Source of the DNA: JACRCT01 sp049841135
Lineage (GTDB): Bacteria > Myxococcota > Myxococcia > Myxococcales > UBA5297
DNA length: 64,000 bases
Reading direction: 5' to 3'
Assembly (NCBI GenBank): GCA_049841135.1
Contig: JASGHK010000005.1
Span: 3,100,001-3,164,000 of the forward strand
Shown here: positions 1-9,073 of the stretch, in pieces
How positions within the stretch are numbered: position 1 is the stretch's first letter
Layout: every line of letters begins with the position of its first letter
Program-made: the position numbers and the translations under genes
Notes under the pieces: model-generated
The model's input: the letters and a program-made list of their open reading frames with translations, nothing else
What the model was told of the DNA's origin: nothing
The model's database searches: none

Positions 1-246
1 ATCGACGAGCCCTCCGCCTCCAAGCGCCACGCGACCCTGCGCTGGGACAAGGAGAAGGACCGCTGCATCGTGCGGGACCTGGGCTCGACCAACGGCACCT
101 TCCTCAACGGCACGATGAAGGTGCGCGGGGAGATGCCGCTCAGGGACGGCGACGTGGTGGCCTTCGGCGAGGCCCAGTACTGGTTCCTCCTGGCCGAGAC
201 GCTCCACGAGCGCCTGGCGAGCCAGGTGGCTCCGCCCATCGTCTGA
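1..246 (+). CDS. FHA domain protein, C-terminal fragment
   Basis: Frame 1 is open from the window edge to a TGA at 244-246 and encodes about 81 residues. It shows the second half of a forkhead-associated fold: a Ser...Arg-His stretch (SASKRHATL), then the hallmark DLGSTNGTFLNG, then a LRDGDVVAFG strand. FHA domains bind phosphothreonine peptides and usually couple to Ser/Thr kinases, which are abundant in myxobacteria. The N-terminus lies outside the window, so any fused domain is unknown. A second FHA protein occurs at 9705-10211. Confidence 0.85.
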   Translation: MDEPSASKRHATLRWDKEKDRCIVRDLGSTNGTFLNGTMKVRGEMPLRDGDVVAFGEAQYWFLLAETLHERLASQVAPPIV

Positions 247-314
247 GCCCGTTCTGGACGTCGGCTCGTCGTCTTGTCGGAAAAAGCGTACCTATCTTCA
301 GCAACTCTTCCTGG

Positions 315-349
315 AGCCTGAAGCCTGAAGTCCGAGGCCTAGAAGTCCG
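315..349. repeat. degenerate tandem heptamer repeat
   Basis: Five consecutive 7-base units: AGCCTGA, AGCCTGA, AGTCCGA, GGCCTAG, AAGTCCG. The array overlaps the stop codon of the minus-strand gene at 339. It belongs to a family seen at 5069, 9527-9705, 14470, 14641 and weakly 17158. Confidence 0.6.
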
Positions 350-1007
350 GAGTCTTCAGCGCGAAGGGCAGCTCGACCGTCACGTCCTCGGAGAGGTTCG
401 GAAAGTCGAGCGCCTTCATCGCGGTCTTCACGCACTTGGTGAAGCTCGCTCGGTCGAGGTCGTCGCGCACGGTGATCGCGCCGACCCGGTGGGGCGCCTC
501 GAGCGTCACCTGCACCATGGCACTGCCTTTCAGGCGCGGGTCGCGCTTGAGCTCGCGCTCGAAGCAGAGCTGCACCGCCCCCTTCTTCTGGGTGGCGAGC
601 GAGCGGGCGAGCTCCTCGAGGTCGACCGAGGGCCCGCGGGCGACAGGCGTGGCGCTCCCGGCAGGTCGGGCGATCTCGGTGGTCGTGGGCCGGGCGAGCG
701 ACGCGATGGAGTCCTTGGGGCGCTTGGTCCCCGCCCGCGTCCGAGTGGCTCGGGTGTCGGGGGCAGGCGCGGGCTCGGGATCCTCGCGAAGCTCTGCCTG
801 GGGGGACTCGGCGCTGGTCCCGAGCGGTGCCGAAGGCGGCGGAGTTGGTTTCGAAAGGAGCAGGAAAGCGCCGAGCAGGCCGCCTGCCGACAGCACGCCC
901 GCGATGACCGCGACCAGACCGCGAGTCCGTGCCTTGGACTGGGTGGCGCCCAGCTGGCGGATCTCTTCCGCCGTGTTCCGGCGGGGGGCGTGGGAGGGGG
1001 CGCGCAT
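339..1007 (-). CDS. AgmX/PglI C-terminal domain-like envelope protein
   Basis: A 222-aa protein if started at the ATG at 1007; an upstream ATG at 1082 would add 25 unlikely residues. It has a short cytoplasmic N-terminus, one transmembrane helix (about residues 28-52, Ala/Gly/Leu-rich, ending LLLSKP) and a Pro/Ala/Arg-rich linker. The C-terminal roughly 80 residues resemble the domain found in AgmX/PglI gliding-related proteins and TonB-like proteins: a VQLCFERELKRDP start, VQVTLEAPHRV, and a conserved second Cys (TKCVKTAMK) before the LPFAL strand. Two Cys about 50 residues apart are typical of this family. The role is inferred to be in the periplasm/envelope; a specific function is unknown. 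Monocistronic, divergent from the DnaJ-like gene. Confidence 0.6.
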   Translation of the reverse strand: MRAPSHAPRRNTAEEIRQLGATQSKARTRGLVAVIAGVLSAGGLLGAFLLLSKPTPPPSAPLGTSAESPQAELREDPEPAPAPDTRATRTRAGTKRPKDSIASLARPTTTEIARPAGSATPVARGPSVDLEELARSLATQKKGAVQLCFERELKRDPRLKGSAMVQVTLEAPHRVGAITVRDDLDRASFTKCVKTAMKALDFPNLSEDVTVELPFALKTPDF

Positions 1008-1110
1008 CGCCGCGAAACCTAACCGAACGGGGCAGCCCAGACCAACCAGTTCCTTGACGGGCCGGCGCGGATGGCTATCCAACAGGGCGGCACGCTCCAG
1101 GGAGATCGCG

Positions 1111-1788
1111 ATGCCGACGCGCGACTACTACCTGATCCTCGGCGTCCGCCGCGACGACTCGGCGGAGGTGATCCGCGAGGCGTACAAGGAGCTCGCGCTC
1201 CAGTACCACCCGGACCGGGCCGGGGAGCGCGCGACGCCGCTCTTCCAGGACATCGTCGAGGCCTACCGGGTCCTCTCGGATCCCGAGCGGAGGGCGAGCT
1301 ACGACGCGGGGCTGCGGCACGCGGAGCGGGACCGGCTTCCCGTCCGGGTGACGGTGACCCCGTCGGCGCCGAGGGCCGTCCGGGTCGAGCCGCTGGTGCC
1401 CGAGCCCGTCGCTCCGGTGCGGGACTTCCTGGCGTTCGGGCCCTCGCTCGATGATCTGCTCGAGGAGCTGTTCGAGCCGCTCGCGCCGCGGACGGAGGCT
1501 CGTCCGGTGGAGGTCGACCTGCTGCTCTCGCCAGGGCAGGCGGCCCAAGGCGGCATCGCGACCTTCGGCGTGCCGGTCCCCGTGCCTTGCCCCGCCTGTC
1601 GCGGCGCCGGGAAGACCTGGGCCGGTCGTTGCCCGCGCTGCCTGGGGCGCAGGCTCGTGGAAGAGGAGCGACCGTTCCGGCTCGCGGTGCCGCCGCGGGT
1701 GCCCGACGGAGCCGTCTTCGAGTCGCCGCTGCGCGGGCTGGGGCTGCACGGCCTCTTCCTGAGAGTTCTCGTCCGGGTCCGCGGCTGA
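1111..1788 (+). CDS. DnaJ domain protein with zinc-finger-like tail
   Basis: A 225-aa protein starting at ATG 1111, where the J domain begins at once (MPTRDYYLILGV). The J domain spans about residues 3-68 and has the HPD tripeptide (YHPDRAG), so it should stimulate Hsp70 ATPase. The same frame is open much further upstream, but that stretch opposes the gene at 339-1007 and is not coding-like. The C-terminal half has CPACRGAG and CPRCLGR, two CxxC-type knuckles like half of the classical DnaJ zinc finger, then a short piece like the DnaJ substrate-binding domain (VPPRVPDG). At this length it is a compact type-I-like co-chaperone. The 19-bp gap to the next gene suggests co-transcription. Confidence 0.85.
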   Translation: MPTRDYYLILGVRRDDSAEVIREAYKELALQYHPDRAGERATPLFQDIVEAYRVLSDPERRASYDAGLRHAERDRLPVRVTVTPSAPRAVRVEPLVPEPVAPVRDFLAFGPSLDDLLEELFEPLAPRTEARPVEVDLLLSPGQAAQGGIATFGVPVPVPCPACRGAGKTWAGRCPRCLGRRLVEEERPFRLAVPPRVPDGAVFESPLRGLGLHGLFLRVLVRVRG

Positions 1789-1807
1789 CGTCTACAATCC
1801 GGCCTCC

Positions 1808-2371
1808 ATGAGCGAGCTCGTCTACCTCGTGCCGGTCGTCCTCGGCATCGGCCCCGCGGCCTGGTTCCGCCTGCGGGCCCACGGGCGCATCCACGGCGTG
1901 GACGAGGCGCCGGCGCGGCCGGTCGCGCTCGTCCTGGGCGCCAAGCTGCTGCAGCCGGGGGTCCCGACCACCCTGCTCGCCCATCGGCTGGAGGCCGCGG
2001 CGAGGCTCGTGAAGCTCGAGAAGGCCGAGCGGCTGGTGCTCACCGGTCTACCCGAGGAAGTGGAGACGATGCGGTCCTGGCTGCGAGAGCGCGGCGTGCC
2101 CGACGACCGGATGGTGCTCGACAGCTCGAGCGCGAGGACGATCGACAGCTTCGCCCACGCGAAGCAGGCGCTGGGCCTCTCGTCGGTGGCGGTCGTGACC
2201 AACCCGTTCCACCTGCCGCGCTCGCTCTTCCTGGCCAGAGCCGCCGGCCTGGATGCCATCGGGGTGGCCGCCAAGCCTGGGACGCCGGTCAACCGCGGGA
2301 CCATGGCCCGCAACTGGGCGCGAGAGCTGGTGGCGTCGCTGCGTGCGGTCTGGGACGTGGCCGTGCGCTGA
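1808..2371 (+). CDS. DUF218 / SanA-like (YdcF family) protein
   Basis: A 187-aa protein with an N-terminal hydrophobic segment (about residues 4-20) as membrane anchor or signal. The DUF218 fold follows: VALVLGAKLLQPG opens the first strand, then LEAAARLVKLEKAERLVLTG, and VVTNPFHLPRS is the conserved late motif. SanA/YdcF/ElyC proteins sit in the inner membrane and affect envelope integrity or peptidoglycan-precursor recycling; the enzymatic activity is poorly defined. A second DUF218 gene lies 258 bp downstream on the opposite strand. Confidence 0.8.
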   Translation: MSELVYLVPVVLGIGPAAWFRLRAHGRIHGVDEAPARPVALVLGAKLLQPGVPTTLLAHRLEAAARLVKLEKAERLVLTGLPEEVETMRSWLRERGVPDDRMVLDSSSARTIDSFAHAKQALGLSSVAVVTNPFHLPRSLFLARAAGLDAIGVAAKPGTPVNRGTMARNWARELVASLRAVWDVAVR

Positions 2372-2421
2372 CGGCGCCAGGAGCGGTGCGCATCGTCCGG
2401 CGAAGATCGGAGCGTTTGGCC

Positions 2422-2625
2422 ATGGACGACAAGCACGCAGGCAAGGGATCACACCGCGACGCACAGGGGCAGCTCCATCCGCCCGAGCAGCCCAGGTCGC
2501 AAGGCAACGGGCGCTTCGGCAAGAAGGGTGCGCCGCCCAGGGCCCGCGAGGCTCAGCACCATGGCCGGCTGCCGGAAGGCAATGGCGCGACCGGCAAACC
2601 GGCCTTCTTCCCGCCGCACCCCTGA
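2422..2625 (+). CDS. small basic hydrophilic protein
   Basis: A 67-aa frame starting at ATG 2422, with GGAG about nine bases upstream. It is rich in Gly, His, Pro, Lys and Arg, has no transmembrane helix or Cys, and no family is recognised. It lies between two DUF218 genes and ends 4 bp before the convergent stop of the second. It is predicted from ribosome-binding-site position and codon pattern only. Confidence 0.45.
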   Translation: MDDKHAGKGSHRDAQGQLHPPEQPRSQGNGRFGKKGAPPRAREAQHHGRLPEGNGATGKPAFFPPHP

Positions 2626-2628
2626 CCG

Positions 2629-3396
2629 TCAGCGGGTGTAGCCCATCACTCGGTAGATGGCGCGGCCCGCGAGCTCGCGGATGGCGTCGGCGCTGGCGCT
2701 CAGGTTCGAGGCGCGCGGCAAGAGGCCGTTCGAGGGGCGCCGGGAGTAGCGGTGATCGACGGGGAGCGTGTCCGGCTCGAGGCCGACCGCCCGGAAGCAG
2801 CCGAGCGCGCGAGGCATGTGCGCGGCGCTGGTGACGAGGAGCAGCTTCTTCCAGCCGCGGTCCGCGACGATCTTCGCGGACTCGGTCGCGTTCTCGCGCG
2901 TGTTGCGGCTCTGGGCCTCCTGGACGATGAGCGCCGGGTCCAAGCCCCAGGCGACCAGCTGCTTCCCCAGGGTCACCGCCTCGGGGACGACGTCCGGGCC
3001 CGGCGGCGCGATGGAGCCTGCTGACAGAAGCAGGTAGCGCGCCTTCCCCGCACGCATCAGCTCCCAGCCGCGGAGCACGCGCTCCCCTGCGGCGTTGAGC
3101 TCGGTCTCGCCGGAGGTGACGGACGCGTCCGGGTCCATCCCGCCCCCGAGGACGATGACCGCGTCGTAGACCTCGCCGTCGCGGTAGGTCCTGGTCGCGC
3201 CGGATTCAGCCCAGCCGAACAGAGCGTTGGCGACGGGCTCGGTCGAGAAGGCGAGCAGCACGAGCGCGGCGACGATCCCGAGGGTCCGCGACGCGCCCCG
3301 GCGTCTGCGCAGCACGAGCGCGAGCGTGGCGAGCACGATCGTCCAGCTCAGCGGGCTGAGCATCCAGTCGAGCGTCTTGGAGAGGAAGAGGAACAC
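2629..3396 (-). CDS. ElyC/YdcF-type DUF218 membrane protein
   Basis: A 255-aa protein with two N-terminal membrane helices (about residues 5-26 and 37-60), as in ElyC. The DUF218 domain starts at YDAVIVLGGGMDPD and continues with LNAAGERVLRGWELMRAG, LLLSAGS, SRNTRENA and VTSAAHMPRAL, matching the family motif order. ElyC-type proteins act at the inner membrane in cell-envelope biogenesis, in a step linked to the undecaprenyl-phosphate carrier. The length is normal for ElyC. It is convergent with the small gene at 2422. Confidence 0.85.
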   Translation of the reverse strand: MFLFLSKTLDWMLSPLSWTIVLATLALVLRRRRGASRTLGIVAALVLLAFSTEPVANALFGWAESGATRTYRDGEVYDAVIVLGGGMDPDASVTSGETELNAAGERVLRGWELMRAGKARYLLLSAGSIAPPGPDVVPEAVTLGKQLVAWGLDPALIVQEAQSRNTRENATESAKIVADRGWKKLLLVTSAAHMPRALGCFRAVGLEPDTLPVDHRYSRRPSNGLLPRASNLSASADAIRELAGRAIYRVMGYTR

Positions 3397-3478
3397 GGCA
3401 GGCCTGCCAACGTAGGCCCGCCCCGGTCCGGGCTCAAGGACCCGGAGCGGGTGGACGACGATCGCGGACGGCAGACGG

Positions 3479-5023
3479 CTACTGGCACACGCCGCCGGGC
3501 TGGCACGTCTTCCCCGATGGGCAGGTCCCGCAGTCGAAGACGTACTTGACCATGCCGCAGTTGTTGGTGCCGGAAATCGACCCGCACTGGTGCTCCAGCC
3601 GGGTGCACATCTCCTGGTCGGTCTCGGGCGTGCAGGGCATGACGCACTTGAAGGTGTTCGGGTCGCAGATCTTGCCGCCGGTGCAGTCGGCCCCGCAGGG
3701 CTTCTCCGGCTGGCGCAGGTTGCCGCAGTTGTCGAGGGCGACGGGCTGGCCGCACTCGGCCTGCAGGCGCGCGCAGATCTCGGTGTCCTGCTCCGGGGTG
3801 CAGGCGGTGCACTTGCCCTCGATGCAGAAGTTGGTCTGGTTGTCGCAGTCGGCGGTGCCGCACTTGCCGCCGCAGCCGTCCGGGCCGCAGTTCTTGCCGC
3901 CGGCGCAGTTCGGGGTGCAGCTGGTCTGGCACTGGCCGCTCACGCAGCTCGAGCCGACGTCGCACGAGCCGCACTGCCCGCCGCAGCCGTCGTCTCCGCA
4001 GACCTTGCCGGTGCACTCGGGCAGGCAGCGCTGGCAGCGGTTGGTCGCGGTGTCGCACTTGGAGCCGGCCTCGCAGCAGACGCCGTTGCACAGCGGCCGG
4101 TCACACGGCTGGCACAGGCCGTCGAGGCAGGTGGTGTTGCCGGTGCACGGGCCGCAGCTGCAGCCGTTCTTGTCCGCGCCGCACTTGCGGGTGCCGCAGC
4201 TGGCGGTGCAGGCGGTGCACTGGCCGGTGGTGCCACAGGCCTCGCCGGCCGCGCAGCCGGGGGCGCACGAGCCGCCGCAGCCGTCGTCGCCGCACTTCTT
4301 GCCGGTGCACTGGGGGACGCAGGCCTCGCAGGCCAAGGTGTTGGGGTTGCAGCTCTCGCCCTCGAGGCAGCAGGCGCCGTTGCACAGCGGGCGCGAGCAG
4401 TAGGCGCACTGGCCGCCGGTGCAGTACTGGTCCCAGCCGCACAGGCCGAAGGTGCAGGCGTCGACGTCCTGGCCGCACTTGGCGCCGTCCGGCGGGTTGG
4501 GCATGCAGGCGGTGCACCTGTTCGCCACGCACTTGTTCATGACGTTGCAGACGCCGCAGGAGCCGCCGCAGCCGTTGTCGCCGCACTCCCGGTCCTTGCA
4601 GTCGGGCGTGCAGCTCTTGCAGGTCTTGGTCGTCGCGTCGCACACCGTCCCCTCGCCGCAGCAGACGCCGTCGCACAGCTCGGTGACGCAGGTCTTGCAG
4701 ATGCCGCCGGCCTCGTCGCACCACTGCCTGGCGCCCGTGCAGCCGCCGCAGGATCCGCCGCAGCCGTCGTCGCCGCAGTTCTTGCCGCCCGTGCAGTCGG
4801 GGGTGCAGGACTCGCACTTCAGGGAGGTCGCGTTGCAGCTCGTCCCGGCCGCGCAGCAGACGCCGTCGCACAGCGGGCGCGAGCAGCTGCCGGCGTCGAC
4901 GCTGACGCTTCCGGCGTCGGCCTTCGGCGGGACTCCGCCGCTGTCGGGGAGGCTGGGCTCGGTGTTGGTGGGGCACGCCGCGAGGGCGAGGACGGCGCAC
5001 ACTGCGAGGGCGAGGCAGCGCAT
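3479..5023 (-). CDS. Cys-rich tandem-repeat lipoprotein
   Basis: A 514-aa secreted protein. The N-terminus is a lipoprotein signal: positively charged MR, hydrophobic stretch, lipobox LAAC (Cys16). The rest is a tandem array of short Cys-rich units with repeated signatures RPLCxGVCC, CGDDGCGGSCG and CTxxCTGG. At least four longer units of roughly 50 residues can be seen, with shorter derivatives at the C-terminus. More than one residue in eight is Cys, so a disulphide-rich surface stalk is inferred. Such CGDDGCGG repeats are typical of myxobacterial surface proteins of unknown function. A related Cys-rich secreted gene lies upstream at 5120-6016 in the same direction. Confidence 0.75.
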   Translation of the reverse strand: MRCLALAVCAVLALAACPTNTEPSLPDSGGVPPKADAGSVSVDAGSCSRPLCDGVCCAAGTSCNATSLKCESCTPDCTGGKNCGDDGCGGSCGGCTGARQWCDEAGGICKTCVTELCDGVCCGEGTVCDATTKTCKSCTPDCKDRECGDNGCGGSCGVCNVMNKCVANRCTACMPNPPDGAKCGQDVDACTFGLCGWDQYCTGGQCAYCSRPLCNGACCLEGESCNPNTLACEACVPQCTGKKCGDDGCGGSCAPGCAAGEACGTTGQCTACTASCGTRKCGADKNGCSCGPCTGNTTCLDGLCQPCDRPLCNGVCCEAGSKCDTATNRCQRCLPECTGKVCGDDGCGGQCGSCDVGSSCVSGQCQTSCTPNCAGGKNCGPDGCGGKCGTADCDNQTNFCIEGKCTACTPEQDTEICARLQAECGQPVALDNCGNLRQPEKPCGADCTGGKICDPNTFKCVMPCTPETDQEMCTRLEHQCGSISGTNNCGMVKYVFDCGTCPSGKTCQPGGVCQ

Positions 5024-5068
5024 GAAGGCTCCGTTGGGTACCTAGGAAGGAAGAGGCGCATCCTACTT

Positions 5069-5103
5069 GGCTCTAGGCTTCAGGCTCCAGGCGCCAGGCT
5101 GGG
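5069..5103. repeat. degenerate tandem heptamer repeat
   Basis: Five units of 7 bases: GGCTCTA, GGCTTCA, GGCTCCA, GGCGCCA, GGCTGGG. It lies in the 96-bp gap between the two Cys-rich genes, just after the stop of the upstream one. Confidence 0.65.
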
Positions 5104-5119
5104 TGGAGCGAAGAGCGGG

Positions 5120-6016
5120 CTACGCGCAGGATCCGTTGACGCAGTTGTTGGTCCAGCAGTCTTCGGGGCTCTTGCAGATCCGGCCCTTCGCGCACTTGGG
5201 GCAGACCTCGCCGCCGCAGTCGACGTCGGTCTCGGTGCCGTTGAGGACCTTGTCGGTGCAGCGCGGGTTGGCGCAGGTGCCCTCGCAGACGCCGGTGGTG
5301 CAGTCGGTGGGCTGGGCGCAGTGCTGTCCGGGCGCGCACTTGCTGGTGCAGCTCCCGCCGCAGTCGATGTCGGTCTCGGTGCCGTTCTTCTGGCCGTCCT
5401 TGCAGGACATCTCGGCGCACTTGCCGCTGGTGCAGGAAGAGGTGGTGCAGTCGGCGGGCGAGACGCACTTCTTGCCCAGGGCGCACTTCTTTCCGCAGCC
5501 GGTCGTCTCGTCGCCCACGCAGGCCTTGGCGCACTTGCCGCCGCAGTCGACGTCGGTCTCGTCGCCGTTCCAGGTGCCATCGTCGCAGGAGACGGGCTTG
5601 CAGGCGCCGTCCACGCAGGACTCTGCGTTTCCGCAGGTCACGCCCACGCACACGTCCTGGATGCACCGGTCGGGGCAGGACTGCGAGTCGTCGCAGGGGT
5701 TGGCGCAGACGTAGCCCTCGGCGCACTGCTCGTAGCGGCAATTCTTGGGGTAGCAGGCGCTGTTGGCGCAGACCTCGGTCTCGACGCAGGGGACGCCCAC
5801 GCAGCGCGGGAACTGGCAGGTGCCGTCGATGCAGCCCTTGCCCAGCGGGCAGGGGGCGCCGTTGCAGGTCCGCGAGTAGCACTTGCCGACGGCGCAGAGC
5901 ATGTCGCCGGCGTCGAAGGTGAGGTACTGCGGGCCGTTGCCGCAGGAGAGCGGGAGGGAGAGCAGCAGCGCGCTGGCGCAGAGGCCGAGCATCAGGCGGA
6001 CAGGACGAGCGTTCAT
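5120..6016 (-). CDS. secreted Cys-rich repeat protein (NGxETDxDCGG type)
   Basis: A 298-aa protein from the ATG at 6016; an ATG at 6076 in the same frame would put 20 Pro/Gly residues before the signal and is less likely. Residues 1-26 form a signal with SLPLSC, so it is probably a lipoprotein. The N-terminal half has irregular Cys pairs. The C-terminal half has three repeats of about 45 residues with the core NGxETDVDCGGxCxKCxxGxxC, a unit common in myxobacterial exported proteins and superficially EGF-like. Probably surface exposed; function unknown. Divergent from the S9 peptidase gene. Confidence 0.75.
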   Translation of the reverse strand: MNARPVRLMLGLCASALLLSLPLSCGNGPQYLTFDAGDMLCAVGKCYSRTCNGAPCPLGKGCIDGTCQFPRCVGVPCVETEVCANSACYPKNCRYEQCAEGYVCANPCDDSQSCPDRCIQDVCVGVTCGNAESCVDGACKPVSCDDGTWNGDETDVDCGGKCAKACVGDETTGCGKKCALGKKCVSPADCTTSSCTSGKCAEMSCKDGQKNGTETDIDCGGSCTSKCAPGQHCAQPTDCTTGVCEGTCANPRCTDKVLNGTETDVDCGGEVCPKCAKGRICKSPEDCWTNNCVNGSCA

Positions 6017-6149
6017 CGCGGCGGCGCCTCCGGGCGGGTCGATGCGGGCAGGCAGGAGCGGGCAGGAGCCTACCACTACAGGGGAGCCTGCGGCGCCGAC
6101 GCCGGGTTAGGATGCCGCTCCCGATTGGCTCCCCTGACGAGGATTTCCG

Positions 6150-8187
6150 ATGCGCCGCGCTCTCTTCCTGGCCCTGCTGACGACCGTCTCCGGCTCCGCC
6201 TTGGCCGCCGACCCTCACCCCTTCACCGTCCACGACCTCGTGGCGATGCAGCGCATCAGCGACCCGGCGCCTTCGCCCGACGGCAAGCAGGTGGCGTTCG
6301 TGCTGCGCACCACCGACCTGGAGGCCAACAAGGGCCGCACCGATCTGTGGATGGTGGGCATCGACGGCGCTGGGCTGCGCCAGCTGACCTTCAGCGCGGA
6401 GGGCGAGTCCTCGCCGGCGTGGGCGCCGGACGGCAAGTCGCTCTACTTCCTCTCCACCCGCGGCGGCGCGAGCGCGGTCTGGCGGCTCCCGCTCGATGGC
6501 GGCGAGGCGCGCAAGGTGACGCAGCTGCCCCTGGACGTGAGCGCTTTCGTCCTCTCCCCGGACGGCAAGAGCCTGGCCGTCGGGGTGGAGGTCTTCGTCG
6601 ACTGCCCGAGCCTCGAGTGCACCCAGAAGCGGCTCGAGGAGAAGGAGAAGCGCAAGGCGACCGGCCAGCTCTACACGAACCTGCTCTTCCGGCACTGGGA
6701 CAGCTTCGCCGACGGCCGCCGCGCGCACCTGTTCGTGCTGCCGGTGGACGGCAGCGCGGCACCGGTCGACGTGACCCGCGGCCTCGACGCCGATGTGCCC
6801 ACCAAGCCCTGGGGCGGCCCGGAGGAGATCGCCTGGACGCCGGACGGCAAGGCGCTGGTCGTCACCGCCAAGGACGAGGGCGCCGCGGAGGCGTGGTCCA
6901 CCAACTACGAATCTCTTCCTGGTCCCGGCCGACGGCTCGGCGGCCCCCAAGCGGCTGACGGCGGGCAACAAGGCCTGGGACGTGGGCCCCGCGTTCTCTC
7001 CCGACGGCAAGACGCTGGCCTACCGCGCGATGAGCACGCCCGGGTACGAGGCCGACCGCTTCCGCATCATGGTCCGCGGCTGGCCCGCCGGCGCCGAGAG
7101 GGAGCTGGCCCCGGCCTGGGACCGCTCGCCCAATTCGCTGCTCTGGTCCAAGGACGGCAAGACGCTCTTCGCCACCGCCGATCACCTGGGCCATGGGGCC
7201 CTGTTCGCCATCGACGTCGCCACCGGCGCAGCCAAGGAGCTCTTCAAGGACGGCACGGTCCACGCGGTCCAGCTCGCCGGCGACAAGCTGGTCATGGCCC
7301 GCGACCACCTGCGCTCGCCCAACGAGCTGTACGTGCTGGGCGCGGACGGCTCGGGGGTCGCGGCGATCACCAAGGTCAACGCCGAGCGTCTGGCGCAGGT
7401 GAAGTTCGGCGAGCCCGAGCAGCTCACCTTCAAGGGCGCGGGCGGGGACACGGTCTACGCCTGGCTCGTCAAGCCGGTGGGGCTCGACCCGGCGAAGAAG
7501 TATCCGCTGGCGGTGCTGGTCCATGGCGGGCCGCAGGGCTCGTTCGCCTCCGACTTCCACTACCGCTGGAACCCGCAGACCTACGCCGGCGCCGGCTACG
7601 CCGCGCTGATGATCGACTTCCACGGCTCCACCGGGTACGGCCAGAAGTTCACCGACGCCATCAAGGGCGACTGGGGCGGCAAGCCGCTGGAGGACGTGCA
7701 GAAGGGCCTGGCGGCGGCCATCGCCAAGTACAACTGGATCGATGGCAACCGGGTCGCGGCGCTGGGTGCCTCCTACGGCGCGTTCCTCGTCAACTGGATG
7801 GCGGGGATGATGCCGGACCGCTTCAAGTGCCTGGTCAGCCACGACGGCAACCTGGACGAGCAGATGGCCTACTTCAACACCGAGGAGCTCTGGTTCCCCG
7901 AGCACGACCACGAGGGCACGCCCTGGGACAACCCCAAGGGCTACCAGAAGCACAACCCGGTGAACCTGGTCGCCAAGTGGAAGGCCCCGATGATGGTCGT
8001 CCACGGCGGCAAGGACTTCCGCGTCGTCGAGACGCAGGGCTTCTCGACCTTCACCGCGCTGCAGCGCCGCGGCATCCCCAGCCAGCTCCTGTACTTCCCG
8101 GACGAGAACCACTGGGTGCTCAAGCCGGCCAACTCCATCCTCTGGCACGAGTCGGTCCTGGGCTGGCTCGACCGCTGGACGAAGTGA
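6150..8187 (+). pseudogene. S9 family prolyl oligopeptidase-type peptidase (frame-disrupted)
   Basis: The gene reads as one 678-aa S9 peptidase if one base is removed. Residues 1-20 are a signal peptide ending in ALA. Residues 30-400 are a beta-propeller with TolB/WD-like PDGK repeats (APDGKSLYFLS, SPDGKSLAV, TPDGKALVV). The alpha/beta-hydrolase part begins at VLVHGGPQG. The nucleophile is Ser in GASYGAF (about residue 540), the acid probably Asp in GGKDF (about 620) and the base His in ENHW (about 653). The break is an extra T at 6906: frame one reads STNYESL, and skipping the base gives STNTNLFLVP, which resumes the propeller. No other damage is visible, so a sequencing indel is more likely than decay. 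A periplasmic dipeptidyl/acyl-aminoacyl peptidase role is inferred. Confidence 0.85.
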
Positions 8188-8281
8188 CGGGCTGAAGAAC
8201 GGCCGCCCCCCTGGCGTCCGTGGGAAGGGTTTCCCGCCGCGGGCGGGACGTTATAATCCGCCGCCCAAAAGGGAGAACGCG

Positions 8282-8797
8282 ATGCACAACCTGCTCTTGG
8301 CCGTCGTGCTGGCCGCCGCCGCGACGACCGCACCATCGAAGGCTCCGCCCAAGGCGAAGGAGCCGCCCCAGGCCGGCCACTTCGAGGACTGCGACATCTC
8401 CTCCGGCCAGCCCATCCGCTGTGGCGACACCTACCAGGGCCGGGCGGTGGTCATCACCACCTCCGGCATCCAGGAGTGCGACATCCACGACGGCACCATC
8501 CTGGACTGCGACGGCGTCTACCAGGGCCGCGCGGTGGTGCCGCACGAAGGCATCTACCAGGAGTGCGACATCGGCGACGGCGTGGTCAGCCGCTGCAACG
8601 CCTGGGTGAGCGAAGGCAAGGCGGCCGTTTGGAAGGGCAAGGGCCTGCCCGCGGTCCCCAAGGCCAAGAAGGAAGAGAAGAAGGACGACGAGAAGGACAC
8701 CAAGGACTGCAAGGACGGCAAGACCAAGGACGGCAAGAAGTGCGAGGACAAGGACGCCAAGAACGCGTCCTCCAAGAAGCCGCCCAAGAAGAAGTAG
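8282..8797 (+). CDS. small secreted protein with CDI repeats and Lys-rich tail
   Basis: A 171-aa protein with AAGGGAG about seven bases before the ATG. Residues 1-20 look like a signal peptide. The middle contains three copies of a roughly 35-residue unit with ECDIxDGxxxxCxxxYQGRAVV, each with two Cys. The C-terminal 50 residues are almost all Lys, Asp and Glu (KDCKDGKTKDGKKCEDKD), an acidic/basic low-complexity tail. No named family is recognised. A strong terminator follows at 8833. Exported location is inferred from the signal only. Confidence 0.65.
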   Translation: MHNLLLAVVLAAAATTAPSKAPPKAKEPPQAGHFEDCDISSGQPIRCGDTYQGRAVVITTSGIQECDIHDGTILDCDGVYQGRAVVPHEGIYQECDIGDGVVSRCNAWVSEGKAAVWKGKGLPAVPKAKKEEKKDDEKDTKDCKDGKTKDGKKCEDKDAKNASSKKPPKKK

Positions 8798-8832
8798 CCG
8801 CCCAGACGCCGACCAGAGCTTCGAAGCAGCGA

Positions 8833-8866
8833 GGCCCTCTCTCCCGGCGGAGAGAGGGCCTTTCTC
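8833..8866 (+). terminator. rho-independent terminator
   Basis: Perfect 11-bp stem (8833-8843 with 8850-8860), loop CCGGCG, followed by TTTCTC. It closes the gene at 8282-8797. Confidence 0.85.
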
Positions 8867-9073
8867 ATGCCGCCAGCCTGACGCGCGGTCCGTCGGGCCG
8901 ACCATGTTGATGAACGCTGACATACCTTACGCATTGCCCGAGCGCGCCTCGCCCCAACTCGCGTTTGACAGAGCGATCTCGGCGCTTAGCTTCAGCGCGT
9001 TCGACGACGGCAGCGCGGCGGGCGGAGAGGCCGCCAAGAGCCCGCGCTCTTTCATGAGGAAGGAGGAAGAACC

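Noticed and set aside
3590..6958. 1122-aa plus-strand open frame
   Set aside because: It is an Ala/Gly/Val/Leu-only shadow on the antisense of two Cys-rich genes and part of the S9 gene; GC-rich repeats keep stop codons away.
8965..8993. TTGACA box before the Hsp20 gene
   Set aside because: The only -10 at the right distance is AGCTTC, too far from consensus.
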